Shown here: positions 8,619 to 16,755 of the stretch, piece after piece
How positions within the stretch are numbered: the stretch's first letter is position 1
Layout of the letters: the number at the start of each line of letters is the position of its first letter
Source: Paenibacillus sp. UNC451MF
GTDB taxonomy: Bacteria; Bacillota; Bacilli; Paenibacillales; NBRC-103111
NCBI RefSeq assembly: GCF_000686845.1
Contig: NZ_JMLS01000001.1
Location: forward strand, 620,001 to 684,000
Reading direction: 5' to 3'
DNA length: 64,000 nt
Made by a program: the position numbers and the translations under genes
The notes under the pieces: model-generated
Databases searched by the model: none
Told to the model about the DNA's origin: nothing
The model's input: only the letters and a program-made list of their open reading frames with translations

Positions 8619-9527
8619 ATGAGGTTTGTAGTTGCTGCGCAAGGAAGCGGGGATTTCAGGACAGTTCAAGCCGCTGTCGATGCGGCACCGGATGGAAGTG
8701 ACCAGGAAATCACGATTTATATTAAAAACGGAATCTACGAAGAAAAACTGGTCGTTCCTAAGGCGAAACGGAAGTTGCGCTTAATTGGAGAATCCCGTGA
8801 TGGAGTTATTTTGACCTATTCAGATAATGCCAAGACTTTAGGTGAGGATGGAGAACCGATAGGGACCTTCCGCAGCTCGAGTACGTTTTTTCACGGTGAC
8901 GATTTCATAGCTGAACATTTAACGATTCGCAATGCGTCAGGCCAGGGAACAGGGCAGGCGGTAGCGGTATTCGTGACCGGTGATCGGATGGTGTTCCGCC
9001 ATGTAACGATGTTGGGCTTTCAAGATACGCTGTATACCGGGGAGAGCAGACAATATTACGAGGAGTGCCGGATCGAGGGGGATGTCGATTTTATATTTGG
9101 CCCTGCTTGTGCTGTATTCAATAGATGTGAAATTCATAGCAAACGTAAAGGAGGCTATTTGACTGCGGCCTCTACGCCGGAGCACCAACCATATGGATAT
9201 GTGTTTTTGGATTGTCAAGTAACGGCGGATCCGGGTATGACGGACATCTACCTTGGCAGGCCTTGGAGACCTTTTGCCAATGTTGTCTGGATTCGGACTG
9301 GAATGGACGCGTCGATCAAGCCGGAGGGCTGGCATAATTGGAACGATCCTGGCCGTGAAGCAACTAGCCGTTATTACGAATATGGCAGCAGCGGACCGGG
9401 AGCTAACCCGGAAACGAGGGTGGCTTGGTCCAAGCAGTTGACGCAGGAAGAAGCAGATATGTATACTGTAAGAACTGTTCTGTGTGGATCGGACGGTTGG
9501 AATCCTGAAGTTACTCGGATTGGATAA
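8619..9527 (+). CDS. Pectinesterase (carbohydrate esterase family 8)
   Basis: Removes methyl esters from homogalacturonan, giving polygalacturonate plus methanol. The 302-residue right-handed beta-helix carries all four family signatures: GQAVA (112-116), QDTLY (135-139, acid/base Asp136), DVDFIFG (155-161, nucleophile Asp157) and LGRPW (212-216, substrate-binding Arg214). There is no signal peptide: the protein starts directly with the first beta-helix repeat, so it probably acts in the cytoplasm on imported methylated oligogalacturonides. A GAAAAGGAGAGG site precedes ATG 8619. It is a single gene, near the heparinase-family gene and in the same window as uxaC/uxaE, consistent with pectin use. 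Confidence 0.95.
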   Translation: MRFVVAAQGSGDFRTVQAAVDAAPDGSDQEITIYIKNGIYEEKLVVPKAKRKLRLIGESRDGVILTYSDNAKTLGEDGEPIGTFRSSSTFFHGDDFIAEHLTIRNASGQGTGQAVAVFVTGDRMVFRHVTMLGFQDTLYTGESRQYYEECRIEGDVDFIFGPACAVFNRCEIHSKRKGGYLTAASTPEHQPYGYVFLDCQVTADPGMTDIYLGRPWRPFANVVWIRTGMDASIKPEGWHNWNDPGREATSRYYEYGSSGPGANPETRVAWSKQLTQEEADMYTVRTVLCGSDGWNPEVTRIG

Positions 9528-9801
9528 CGGACAAAACGAGCGCTCACAAAGAGCTATCAAGATAGTGACGGGTAAATAACTAGTTAAAAAATTCATGCTT
9601 GCTGCGGTTTATCTGCATCTGCGTGGATTTTTTTTAACTTATGCTATTCGGTATCCGGCCTGAAGGGGATTGAATGAAGCTAGTGCATTTGGCAAACTTG
9701 TTGTACAATATATGGCGCTGGGACTTTTTAGCGAATTTACAGCAAGCGTATATCGTTTATCGTGCTTTTTATTACTATCTAGAGTTGAATGAGGGATTAG
9801 G

Positions 9802-10572
9802 ATGTTGGTTGCCCAAAGATGGCAAAAAATCGTACAGCTCGTCAACGAGCGAGGCAGTATCCGGGTGACGGAGCTCAGTGCAATATGCGAAGTAACGGAA
9901 GAAACGATCCGCCGGGATTTGGATAAGCTGGAAAGCGAAGGCAAGCTGCTGCGCAGTCATGGCGGAGCGATCAGCATTCCTTCCTCACAGTCAGAGACGC
10001 CTTATATTGAGCGGGAAACGACAAATGCGGACGAAAAGCGCAGAATAGCTCAAGAGGCGGTAAGTCATGTGAACGAGCATGATCGGATTATTCTTGACGC
10101 CAGCTCGACGGCTTGGTATATGGCACAGCGGCTGCCGGATATTTCTTTAACCGTATTGACGAATTCGATTAAGGTTGCAGTGGAGTTAAGTACAAAAGAG
10201 AAAATTAAGGTCATCTCTACAGGAGGCTTGCTCTCTTCCCATTCGTTATCTTACGTTGGCCCGCTGGCCGAACGATCGCTCAGCACCTATCATGTGGATA
10301 AGGCATTCATTTCTTGCAAAGGCTTGCACATTCAACGGGGATTAAGCGAGTTTAATGAGCTTCAGGCATTGATTAAGCAAAAAATGATAGGCATTGCTGA
10401 CACCACTTATGTGCTGGCTGATTACAGTAAGTTCGGACAGCAGTCGCTGGCGCATGTTGCCTCGTGGGAGGACATCCATCATGTAATTACGGATGAGAAA
10501 ACGGACCCGGTGATTATCGCACAGCTGACGGAATTGTCTGTGAATGTACTTCAGATCCAGAGTACTCTTTAA
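9802..10572 (+). CDS. DeoR/GlpR family transcriptional regulator
   Basis: Sugar-phosphate-responsive repressor type of 256 residues. An N-terminal winged helix-turn-helix (about residues 5-58, with SIRVTELSAICEVTEETIRR and DLDKLESEGKLLRSHGG, the classic DeoR signature) precedes a DeoR sensor domain of the phosphosugar-isomerase-like fold (residues about 75-235, with ILDASSTA, LTNSIKVA and STGG). ATG 9802 follows GAGGGATTAGG. It lies about 270 bases after the pectinesterase gene and may control neighbouring carbohydrate genes, but no operator was identified. A terminator follows, so it appears monocistronic. Confidence 0.92.
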   Translation: MLVAQRWQKIVQLVNERGSIRVTELSAICEVTEETIRRDLDKLESEGKLLRSHGGAISIPSSQSETPYIERETTNADEKRRIAQEAVSHVNEHDRIILDASSTAWYMAQRLPDISLTVLTNSIKVAVELSTKEKIKVISTGGLLSSHSLSYVGPLAERSLSTYHVDKAFISCKGLHIQRGLSEFNELQALIKQKMIGIADTTYVLADYSKFGQQSLAHVASWEDIHHVITDEKTDPVIIAQLTELSVNVLQIQSTL

Positions 10573-10614
10573 GAGTGGAACGTTAATGAATCGATACGAA
10601 TAAGTGTATTAGTG

Positions 10615-10641
10615 AAAAGCTTGAGAAATCAGGCTTTTTTT
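10615..10641 (+). terminator. Rho-independent terminator after the DeoR gene
   Basis: AAAAGCTTGA, loop GAAA, then TCAGGCTTTTTTT: a ten-base stem with one G-U pair ending in a run of seven T. Confidence 0.8.
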
Positions 10642-10768
10642 GCATTTATAGCAGCAGTAATCTTACTTAGGAGAGTTCGGTCATAGTTATTCTTTCCCCA
10701 GTGAAATAAGAAAGCTCATGGTAAAATATTAGAAATGGAAGTTGAAATAGGATGAGGAGGCGAGGCGT

Positions 10769-12226
10769 ATGTTTCAGATTGAAGAAGCGACGATTAGCGC
10801 AATGCAGCTAGCGATGGAGCAGGGAGATTGCTCTTCTTTCGAGCTAGTACAGCAGTACATGGAAAGGATTGCAATGTACGATCAGCAGGGACCTAAGATA
10901 AACTCCATATTGGAGCTGAACCCGGATGCACTCCAGTTAGCAGAAGCGTCTGATGCGGAACGGCGCGCAGGTATTGTACGCGGTCCATTGCACGGTATTC
11001 CGGTACTTCTTAAAGATAATATCCAGACAGCGGATAAAATGCATACGAGTGCCGGTTCTATAGCGTTAGCAGATCATTACGCCAGTCAAGATGCTTTTCT
11101 CGTAGCCCGGCTTAGAGAAGCAGGTGCAATTATCTTAGGAAAAGCTAATATGACAGAGTGGGCGAACTTTATGACCGAAGGAATGATTGCTGGCTACAGC
11201 TCACGGGGCGGACAGGTGTTGAATCCCTATGGGCATAGCTTTTTTGCAGGTGGTTCCAGCACGGGCTCTGCGGTGGCTGTGGCTGCCAATCTAACAGCGG
11301 TTGCGGTCGGTACGGAAACATCAGGATCGATCATTAGTCCGGCCATTAACAATTCAATCGTGGGCATTAAGCCTACCTTAGGGCGTATCAGCCGAAGCGG
11401 TGTCATTCCGCTATCCCACAGTCAAGATACGGCAGGCCCGCTTGCCCGAACGGTCGAGGATGCAGCCATACTTCTTGGAGTGCTATGTGGAATTGACACT
11501 GAAGATGCCGTAACCGGTTATGCCGCAGGAGCAGAAGTGTCCGATTTTTCAGCGTTTCTTGATAAGAACGGACTGAAGGGAGCGCGAATCGGAGTTCCGC
11601 GGCAGGTGTTTCATGATGATTTGACTGAGGAAGAAAGGGCGCTTTTCGCCGAGGTTCTTCAGCAATTAGCGGATGCCGGGGCTCAATTGGAAGACCCTGC
11701 AGATATAGGATCGGCTGAGGAGCTCTCCCGGTTTCGATCGAGCGTGCTGCTTCACGACTTCAAAGCAGATATCAACCATTTTTTGAGTAAGCTTCCTTCA
11801 CATCTTCCTATTCATTCCCTCCAAGAACTTATTGCTTTTAATGAGGCTCATCCTGAGCAAGCGTTGAAATACGGCCAAAAGATATTGATTGCCTCGGAGA
11901 AAACCTCCGGTCAATTGACAGAGCCTAAATACATAACAGACCGCTTAAAAGATATTCGATTATCGCGAACAGAAGGTATAGACAGCACGATGAGAGAGCA
12001 CCGTCTTGACGCATTGTTATTTCCTGAGACATTAGGCGACTCCATTGCGGCTAAAGCAGGATATCCCTCTATAGCAGTGCCGGCGGGATATCTTCAGGAT
12101 GGAAGGCCGTATGGAATCATGTTCGTCGGAGCTGCTTTCTCAGAGCCGGTACTGATTAAGCTGGCTTATGCGTTTGAACAGCTCCAGATACGCAGAGAAG
12201 CGCCTAGACTTGAAGGGGAACAATAG
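10769..12226 (+). CDS. Amidase (amidase signature family)
   Basis: A 485-residue amidase-signature hydrolase. The Ser-cisSer-Lys triad is visible: Lys82 in LLKDNI, the cis-Ser within GGSSTGSA (161-168), and the nucleophile Ser187 in GTETSGSI. The family hydrolyses amide bonds of small molecules or acts as GatA in tRNA amidation; here there is no gatB or gatC beside it and the length fits a stand-alone amidase. ATG 10769 follows GATGAGGAGGCGAGGC. No signal peptide, so cytoplasmic. Flanked by terminators on both sides and so probably transcribed alone. Confidence 0.92.
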   Translation: MFQIEEATISAMQLAMEQGDCSSFELVQQYMERIAMYDQQGPKINSILELNPDALQLAEASDAERRAGIVRGPLHGIPVLLKDNIQTADKMHTSAGSIALADHYASQDAFLVARLREAGAIILGKANMTEWANFMTEGMIAGYSSRGGQVLNPYGHSFFAGGSSTGSAVAVAANLTAVAVGTETSGSIISPAINNSIVGIKPTLGRISRSGVIPLSHSQDTAGPLARTVEDAAILLGVLCGIDTEDAVTGYAAGAEVSDFSAFLDKNGLKGARIGVPRQVFHDDLTEEERALFAEVLQQLADAGAQLEDPADIGSAEELSRFRSSVLLHDFKADINHFLSKLPSHLPIHSLQELIAFNEAHPEQALKYGQKILIASEKTSGQLTEPKYITDRLKDIRLSRTEGIDSTMREHRLDALLFPETLGDSIAAKAGYPSIAVPAGYLQDGRPYGIMFVGAAFSEPVLIKLAYAFEQLQIRREAPRLEGEQ

Positions 12227-12330
12227 ATTCAGAAGGTTACCAAAAGAAGAAGGGAATGGCCGGCGGACGTTTTATTAAGCTCAAAGCAGTCATTTAGAGC
12301 TGCCGCTGCATCCCGTGATTATTAATGCTG

Positions 12331-12358
12331 AGCAGGTGCATGGAGCATTTGCTTTTTT
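12331..12358 (+). terminator. Probable terminator after the amidase gene
   Basis: AGCAGGTGC at 12331-12339 pairs with GCATTTGCT at 12345-12353 using two G-U pairs, loop ATGGA, followed by TTTTT. Confidence 0.55.
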
Positions 12359-12457
12359 CTAATGATGAAAAAGCTTATGAATAGATTTTCTGTAAGCGAT
12401 ATAATTCATAATAAAATGTGGTAGAATGTGGTAAATAATTATGTGCTGGAGGATGCA

Positions 12458-13138
12458 ATGCGAGCGACTCACGATATACTCCATGTATGGAAGCAATTTG
12501 ATTCCCATCCGATGGAGACGTTAACGAAAGCTTGGTACTCTGTGATCTCAGGAGAAGGCAAGCAAAGAAGCATTGAAGTAATGGAAGAACACCGAGATCG
12601 GTATGGGTTATCCGGAAATTGCTTTGATCTAGCTCTCTGGCTAATTCATAACTGTAAATCTAACGGGATTAACGCATATGGGATAGGGCATGATCTGCAT
12701 ACACCTAAGGCTCATGTAGCTGTTATTGCAATTAATCATAAGGGGCGACGTTATTTTTGCGACTTGGGCGATCAATGGATTGAGCCTATATTAATTGACT
12801 CTACTAGTCAGGATTATTGCGAAGACGAGCTCGAAGGTTTTGTGACGGGAGGCAAGGTGAGGGCAGAAACGATCAATGAGGGGATCCGATTTGCCTATAT
12901 AAGGTCTAACGGCAAAGTAAGTTATCAATCCTTCGACTTAACGCCGATACCAGCAGATGAACTGATGGCAGCAGCAAATTACTCTCAGTCACTGTTGAGA
13001 CATCCATTAGTGGAAATGCGCCTAAAGAAAACGAATGAAATCGTCCACTGGGAGTTTGACAGCTGGAACAGCTTTGAGAGCGGCAGTGAAGGTCTGATCC
13101 TGGAGTCGAAGCTGGAGAATGACGAGCAATGGGCTTAG
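12458..13138 (+). CDS. Uncharacterised protein with a transglutaminase/NAT-like Cys-His-Asp pattern
   Basis: About 226 residues, not assigned to a named family with certainty. The arrangement GNCFDLALWL (Cys), AHVAVIAI (His) and CDLGDQW (Asp), in this order and spacing, is what the transglutaminase/arylamine N-acetyltransferase fold uses as its catalytic triad. A cysteine acyltransferase or peptidase-type activity is therefore possible. GTG 12428 is the longest start, but GGAGG at 12448-12452 is spaced five bases from ATG 12458, which I prefer. No membrane segment. It stands between an amidase and a GrpB protein in a region of small accessory enzymes. Confidence 0.65.
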   Translation: MRATHDILHVWKQFDSHPMETLTKAWYSVISGEGKQRSIEVMEEHRDRYGLSGNCFDLALWLIHNCKSNGINAYGIGHDLHTPKAHVAVIAINHKGRRYFCDLGDQWIEPILIDSTSQDYCEDELEGFVTGGKVRAETINEGIRFAYIRSNGKVSYQSFDLTPIPADELMAAANYSQSLLRHPLVEMRLKKTNEIVHWEFDSWNSFESGSEGLILESKLENDEQWA

Positions 13139-13238
13139 AGGATTCATGCGAGAACCGGTATGAACACAGAGGTTGTTCTTAAAGCTTTAACCGTGTATTC
13201 GAAAGGCCTAGTACAATAGTAGCTAATAGGGAGGGTAT

Positions 13239-13760
13239 ATGTCAACAGCTAAGCAAGAAGTCATATTGTCGGAGTACGACCCAAACTGGGTTATCCAGTT
13301 CCAACAGGAGAAAGCGGATATCGTCTCCATATTGCAGGACATTGTGATAGGGATCGAACATATTGGAAGCACATCAATACCTGGAATGGCGGCCAAACCT
13401 ATTATTGACATTATGGTTGGAATTGCTGATCTTGAGCAGCTTACAGCAGCCTATATCGACCGATTGAATGATATAGGATATGAACATGTAGAACATGCTG
13501 GCTTTCCGGAACGGAAGTTTTTCAGAAAAGGAGAACGCAAGGCAGGGACGCATCATATACACATTTACCTGTATAATGGCGAACATTGGAAGGCAAATGT
13601 GGGATTTAGAAACTATTTGCGTAACCACCCTGAAGCAGCATTACAATATGCCGAACTGAAAAAGCAGCTAAAAGAACAGCATGCTTACAATAGAGAAGCA
13701 TACACAAACGCGAAAGCGCCGTTTATTCAAAGTATCATTGCTCAAGCGATTTCGTGTTAA
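13239..13760 (+). CDS. GrpB family protein (UPF0157, nucleotidyltransferase fold)
   Basis: A 173-residue GrpB/UPF0157 protein. The family hallmark is the nucleotidyltransferase-type motif IEHIGSTSIPGMAAKPIIDI near residues 46-65, followed by HHIHIYL. Some family members are fused to CoaE, but the biochemical role of the free-standing protein is not established. A strong GGGAGGG site precedes ATG 13239. The next small gene begins about 40 bases downstream with its own ribosome site, so the two may be cotranscribed. Confidence 0.88.
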   Translation: MSTAKQEVILSEYDPNWVIQFQQEKADIVSILQDIVIGIEHIGSTSIPGMAAKPIIDIMVGIADLEQLTAAYIDRLNDIGYEHVEHAGFPERKFFRKGERKAGTHHIHIYLYNGEHWKANVGFRNYLRNHPEAALQYAELKKQLKEQHAYNREAYTNAKAPFIQSIIAQAISC

Positions 13761-13803
13761 TATAAGATGGATAACAAATGATTAGCATGCTGGAGGAAAT
13801 CAA

Positions 13804-13980
13804 ATGAAAAAAGAGCTTTTAATTTTGTGGTTGGAAGAAAAAATTCAACAGATTAAGGATACGCCCGTAAGCGTAGTAGATACGAAGGAAAAGCAGCATT
13901 ATTTGCTGGGCAGCCTGAAGACATTGGAATTGATCAAAGAGCAGCTGGAGCAAGGTAAGTTCGATGCATTAGACGAATAA
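13804..13980 (+). CDS. Small hypothetical protein, 58 residues
   Basis: Short gene with a near-perfect ribosome site (CTGGAGGAAATCAA before ATG). The product is charged and helical, starting MKKELLILWLEEKIQQIKD and ending in a leucine/glutamate-rich helix, a likely two-helix protein with coiled-coil character. Function unknown. It lies 43 bases after grpB and is followed by a terminator at 14123, so it probably ends that transcript. Codon use and spacing look like a real gene. Confidence 0.6.
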   Translation: MKKELLILWLEEKIQQIKDTPVSVVDTKEKQHYLLGSLKTLELIKEQLEQGKFDALDE

Positions 13981-14122
13981 GTGTCTATGGATCTTGGAGC
14001 AATCGGGAGAATACTAGGAAGCAGAAGTCCGTCGCGGAGGTTCGATTCATTTGATGGAGATTGTGCATAACAGGTGGGGAAAAGCTGATGCTGCTTTTAT
14101 AAATAGGATTGAACACAACATG

Positions 14123-14156
14123 GCTGGGACGAAAAAAAATTTTCGTGCCGGCTTTT
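14123..14156 (+). terminator. Rho-independent terminator
   Basis: GCTGGGACGAAAA facing TTTTCGTGCCGGC (one G-U pair, one mismatch) followed by TTTTTT. It closes the grpB/small-gene transcript. Confidence 0.7.
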
Positions 14157-14217
14157 TTATTAGCATAGTGAGGCGTAACACAAAGACTTTCTCTGACGAA
14201 AGGCGCAGGTGGTTTAT

Positions 14218-15192
14218 TTGGATCAAACTTCACTTCATAGCATCTTAACCAACTATGATATTTTGGCTCAATCTATTGATTTTATAAGACACAATGAAAA
14301 CTGTACTTACAAAGTCGTGGGTTCAATAGGGAAGCAGTATTTGCTTCGCATCCATCAACCTGTAACAGAAAACTTTAGAGGAGTGCAGCATACCCGGGAA
14401 GGACTGGCTTCGGAGATGAAGCTTCTGAAGAGGTTAGCGGAGCAAACTGAACTTATTGTCCAGGCGCCAGTCCCTAACCGATTGGGGGATTACGTTACGG
14501 AATGGGTTTCGGATGAGGAAACAATATGCTGTACGTTATTACGATGGATCGACGGAATCTCTCTATCGGATCAAGATATGGAGCAGAGTGAGAACGCGTA
14601 CCGATTAGGTAGCTATACGGCCAAGCTGCATGCGCATTTCCAAAGCAGTGATCATACGCAATATGGGTTCAGACCAGTGTATGGTTTGGAACGAAATGAG
14701 AAAATGATCGGACAAATACTTACCGGTCAGCAGTTAGGTTTGTTTGGAAACAATGAGCGGATTATCGTGGAAGAGGTCTTTAAACACATCAACCTTAATT
14801 TGAAGTCTCTTGGCATCCATGCGGGTAGTTGGGGGATGGTTCACGCTGATATCAACAGGAGTAATATTATTGTATCGGAAGGAGGGTGGTCGTTCATAGA
14901 TTTTTGCTTATCCGGTTACGGTTATTATTTAATGGATGTTGGCGCGGGGGCTCTTATGATGAAGGGGGAGAAGAAGGAGCTTTTTCTTAAAGGCTATTCC
15001 GACGGGTTTCCTCTTGAGGACGACCCTCTCAGGCTCCTTGAAGGCTTTATGCTGCTTGCCATTTTTGGCTATTATGCCTTCCATATGCAAAACAAGGAAA
15101 AGCACGTATGGATCCGTGAAAGATTGCCTCGTTTATGCGAAACGTACTGCAAACCGTTTTTGGAAGACAAACCGATTTTTTATCAGCTTTAA
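14218..15192 (+). CDS. Aminoglycoside phosphotransferase-like (APH family) kinase
   Basis: A small-molecule kinase-fold protein of about 324 residues. The Brenner catalytic motif MVHADINRSNIIV and the following SFIDF metal-binding motif are intact, while the N-lobe shows YLLRIHQP. Family members phosphorylate aminoglycosides, choline, homoserine or similar compounds; the bulky, tryptophan-rich C-lobe resembles the homoserine-kinase/HSK2-like branch seen widely in Bacillales. AGGTGG at 14207-14212 is spaced five bases from TTG 14218, which I prefer to GTG 14209. There is no sign of a resistance cassette or mobile element, so drug resistance should not be assumed. Confidence 0.82.
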   Translation: MDQTSLHSILTNYDILAQSIDFIRHNENCTYKVVGSIGKQYLLRIHQPVTENFRGVQHTREGLASEMKLLKRLAEQTELIVQAPVPNRLGDYVTEWVSDEETICCTLLRWIDGISLSDQDMEQSENAYRLGSYTAKLHAHFQSSDHTQYGFRPVYGLERNEKMIGQILTGQQLGLFGNNERIIVEEVFKHINLNLKSLGIHAGSWGMVHADINRSNIIVSEGGWSFIDFCLSGYGYYLMDVGAGALMMKGEKKELFLKGYSDGFPLEDDPLRLLEGFMLLAIFGYYAFHMQNKEKHVWIRERLPRLCETYCKPFLEDKPIFYQL

Positions 15193-15314
15193 CATCGATA
15201 TATCATTTTACAAAAAAAGCTTTATTCAGATAGTATAGATTTATGGGGATTACTTCCATATATGTAGGATACAATAAGCCTCAGTCACAACATTCTCAGA
15301 AGAGAGGGAACATC

Positions 15315-15800
15315 ATGAGAGCTATCTATCCCGGGTCCTTTGACCCGTTTACGTTAGGGCATTTGAACATTTTGGAGAGAGCGACACGACTTTTTGAGCA
15401 GATTGATGTTGTTATAGCCAGCAACAAATCGAAATCGCATATGTTTTCTCCAGAAGAAAGATATCAGATTGCCCGATTGTCTACCATACATCTAAACCAA
15501 GCCGTTCGCGTAGTCCATTATTCCGGCATCATTGTCGACTACATTAAAGAACATCATATCGATGTCATTATTCGGGGCATTAGAGGATCAACGGATTTAG
15601 ATTATGAAATTAAGCTGGAGCAGTACAACCAAAAGGCCTGTTTGGCCGAAACGGTTTATTTAACACCAACCACCCAGCATTTGAACACGAGCAGCACCTT
15701 AGTCAAAATGTTTTTGCAGACTCAGAGAATTGAGCTGGCGTCAGGCTACATGACAGATAACGCATTGAAATATATTCAAACTGTACTGGAGAGCCGCTAG
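15315..15800 (+). CDS. CoaD-like nucleotidyltransferase (phosphopantetheine adenylyltransferase family)
   Basis: A 161-residue cytidylyltransferase-fold enzyme, matching CoaD in length. It keeps YPGSFDPFTLGH (nucleotide-binding HxGH-type region), IIRGIRGSTDLDYE and a NTSSTLVK variant of the CoaD SSS-VK loop. CoaD makes dephospho-CoA from phosphopantetheine and ATP. Several positions diverge from standard Bacillales CoaD, and it is not next to rsmD, the usual neighbour, so this may be a second copy or a paralogue with another substrate. GAGAGGGAACATC marks ATG 15315; an in-frame ATG at 15243 lacks a ribosome site. The pgsA remnant follows 43 bases later. Confidence 0.78.
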   Translation: MRAIYPGSFDPFTLGHLNILERATRLFEQIDVVIASNKSKSHMFSPEERYQIARLSTIHLNQAVRVVHYSGIIVDYIKEHHIDVIIRGIRGSTDLDYEIKLEQYNQKACLAETVYLTPTTQHLNTSSTLVKMFLQTQRIELASGYMTDNALKYIQTVLESR

Positions 15801-15843
15801 GCTGAAAAGAGTTTGGCGTAACTGGACCGAAAGGTGATGCCAA

Positions 15844-16196
15844 TTGAATACCGCGAATAAGATAACGTTCATTCGGATCGGTTTATTTTGGTCCAGAGTC
15901 ATAAGCTTTCTTCCTGGATCGCCGTCATCATTATTGCACGGGAAATGATTATAACCGGGATTCGAATTGTGGCTGCTGGTAAAAGAATCGCTCTCGCTGC
16001 TGATCGTTACGGAAAAATCAAGCTTGTTGTACAGGTAGCCGCAGTGACAGCTGTCATATTGAACAATCAGCCGTTCCAATGGTGGATAGGAATCCCGGTC
16101 GATCAGATCCTTATGTACGGTGCCGCTGCGATAACGATTTACTCCGGCTTCAACTACATAAGGAGTAATATGAAAAGGTTGGAGCTGCACCTATAG
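15844..16196 (+). pseudogene. Decayed pgsA-like phosphatidyltransferase gene with internal deletion
   Basis: PgsA makes phosphatidylglycerol phosphate from CDP-diacylglycerol. From TTG 15844, after the ribosome-like AAAGGTGATG, the frame reads MNTANKITFIRIGLF, the normal PgsA N-terminus. Around 15885-15895 the similarity jumps to another frame and continues as LSSWIAVIIIAREMIITGIRIVAAG and on to the usual C-terminus at 16196. The roughly 80 codons between, including the CDP-alcohol phosphotransferase motif, are gone and the two pieces are out of frame. The gene must be non-functional; the essential copy would be elsewhere. Confidence 0.8.
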
Positions 16197-16222
16197 CTGC
16201 AACCTGGAAAGGAAGCCGTAGA

Positions 16223-16681
16223 ATGCGCATTATCGTAACGGGTGGAGCTGTCATCAAGGATAAGCATGGCAGAATCTTAATGCAACGAAGATCGGACTAT
16301 GGAAATTGGGGACTTCCTGGTGGAGGGATGGAGGCGGGCGAATCGGTAGAAGAGACGATGAAGCGGGAGGTTCTCGAAGAAACAGGGCTTGTTGTAGTGG
16401 AGTGCGCAATTTATGCGGTCTATAGCGGTCCGAGAATGCAGTATCGTTATCCAGATGGTAATGAAGTGGTCTTCGTCATGTTTATATTTGATGCTAGAGT
16501 AGATTTAGAGAACCGGATTGCTGCCGATGGGGCAACACTATTGTTTCATGATAAATATAATGAGTCTTTACTGCTTGAATTTAAGCATTTGGAAGAAATC
16601 GATATATCGGACATTAGCAGCGTACAGCGTCCGCTATTTGAAGATTTGAAGAATGAAGTAAGGGGTTTGATGAGAACTTAA
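16223..16681 (+). CDS. Nudix hydrolase
   Basis: A 152-residue Nudix pyrophosphohydrolase. The Nudix box runs GGGMEAGESVEETMKREV and then LEETGL, with all metal-binding glutamates present. Such enzymes split nucleoside diphosphates linked to another group; substrate here is unknown. GGAAAGGAAG precedes ATG 16223, only 27 bases after the pgsA remnant. Likely cotranscribed with the phosphotransferase that follows. Confidence 0.92.
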   Translation: MRIIVTGGAVIKDKHGRILMQRRSDYGNWGLPGGGMEAGESVEETMKREVLEETGLVVVECAIYAVYSGPRMQYRYPDGNEVVFVMFIFDARVDLENRIAADGATLLFHDKYNESLLLEFKHLEEIDISDISSVQRPLFEDLKNEVRGLMRT

Positions 16682-16755
16682 GTTCTCAGTAGTGTGGTGA
16701 AAAATAGCGAGAAGTTGATTGAACATGATCACGATTAGAAGAAGGGGGAGTTAGA

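Noticed and set aside
8937-9596. 219-codon open frame antisense to the pectinesterase gene
   Set aside because: The opposite strand encodes all pectinesterase motifs; the antisense product has no recognisable domain or ribosome site.
9674-9868. 64-codon frame before the DeoR gene
   Set aside because: Overlaps the DeoR start in another frame with no supporting signal.
12271-12320. Short frame MAGGRFIKLKAVI after an AGAAGGGA site
   Set aside because: Only 13 codons and no recognisable relative; may be the remains of a gene but cannot be supported.
14218-15192. Antibiotic-resistance aminoglycoside phosphotransferase
   Set aside because: The Brenner motif is present, but the sequence lies in the broad APH-like kinase family with no cassette or mobile context, so resistance is not supported.
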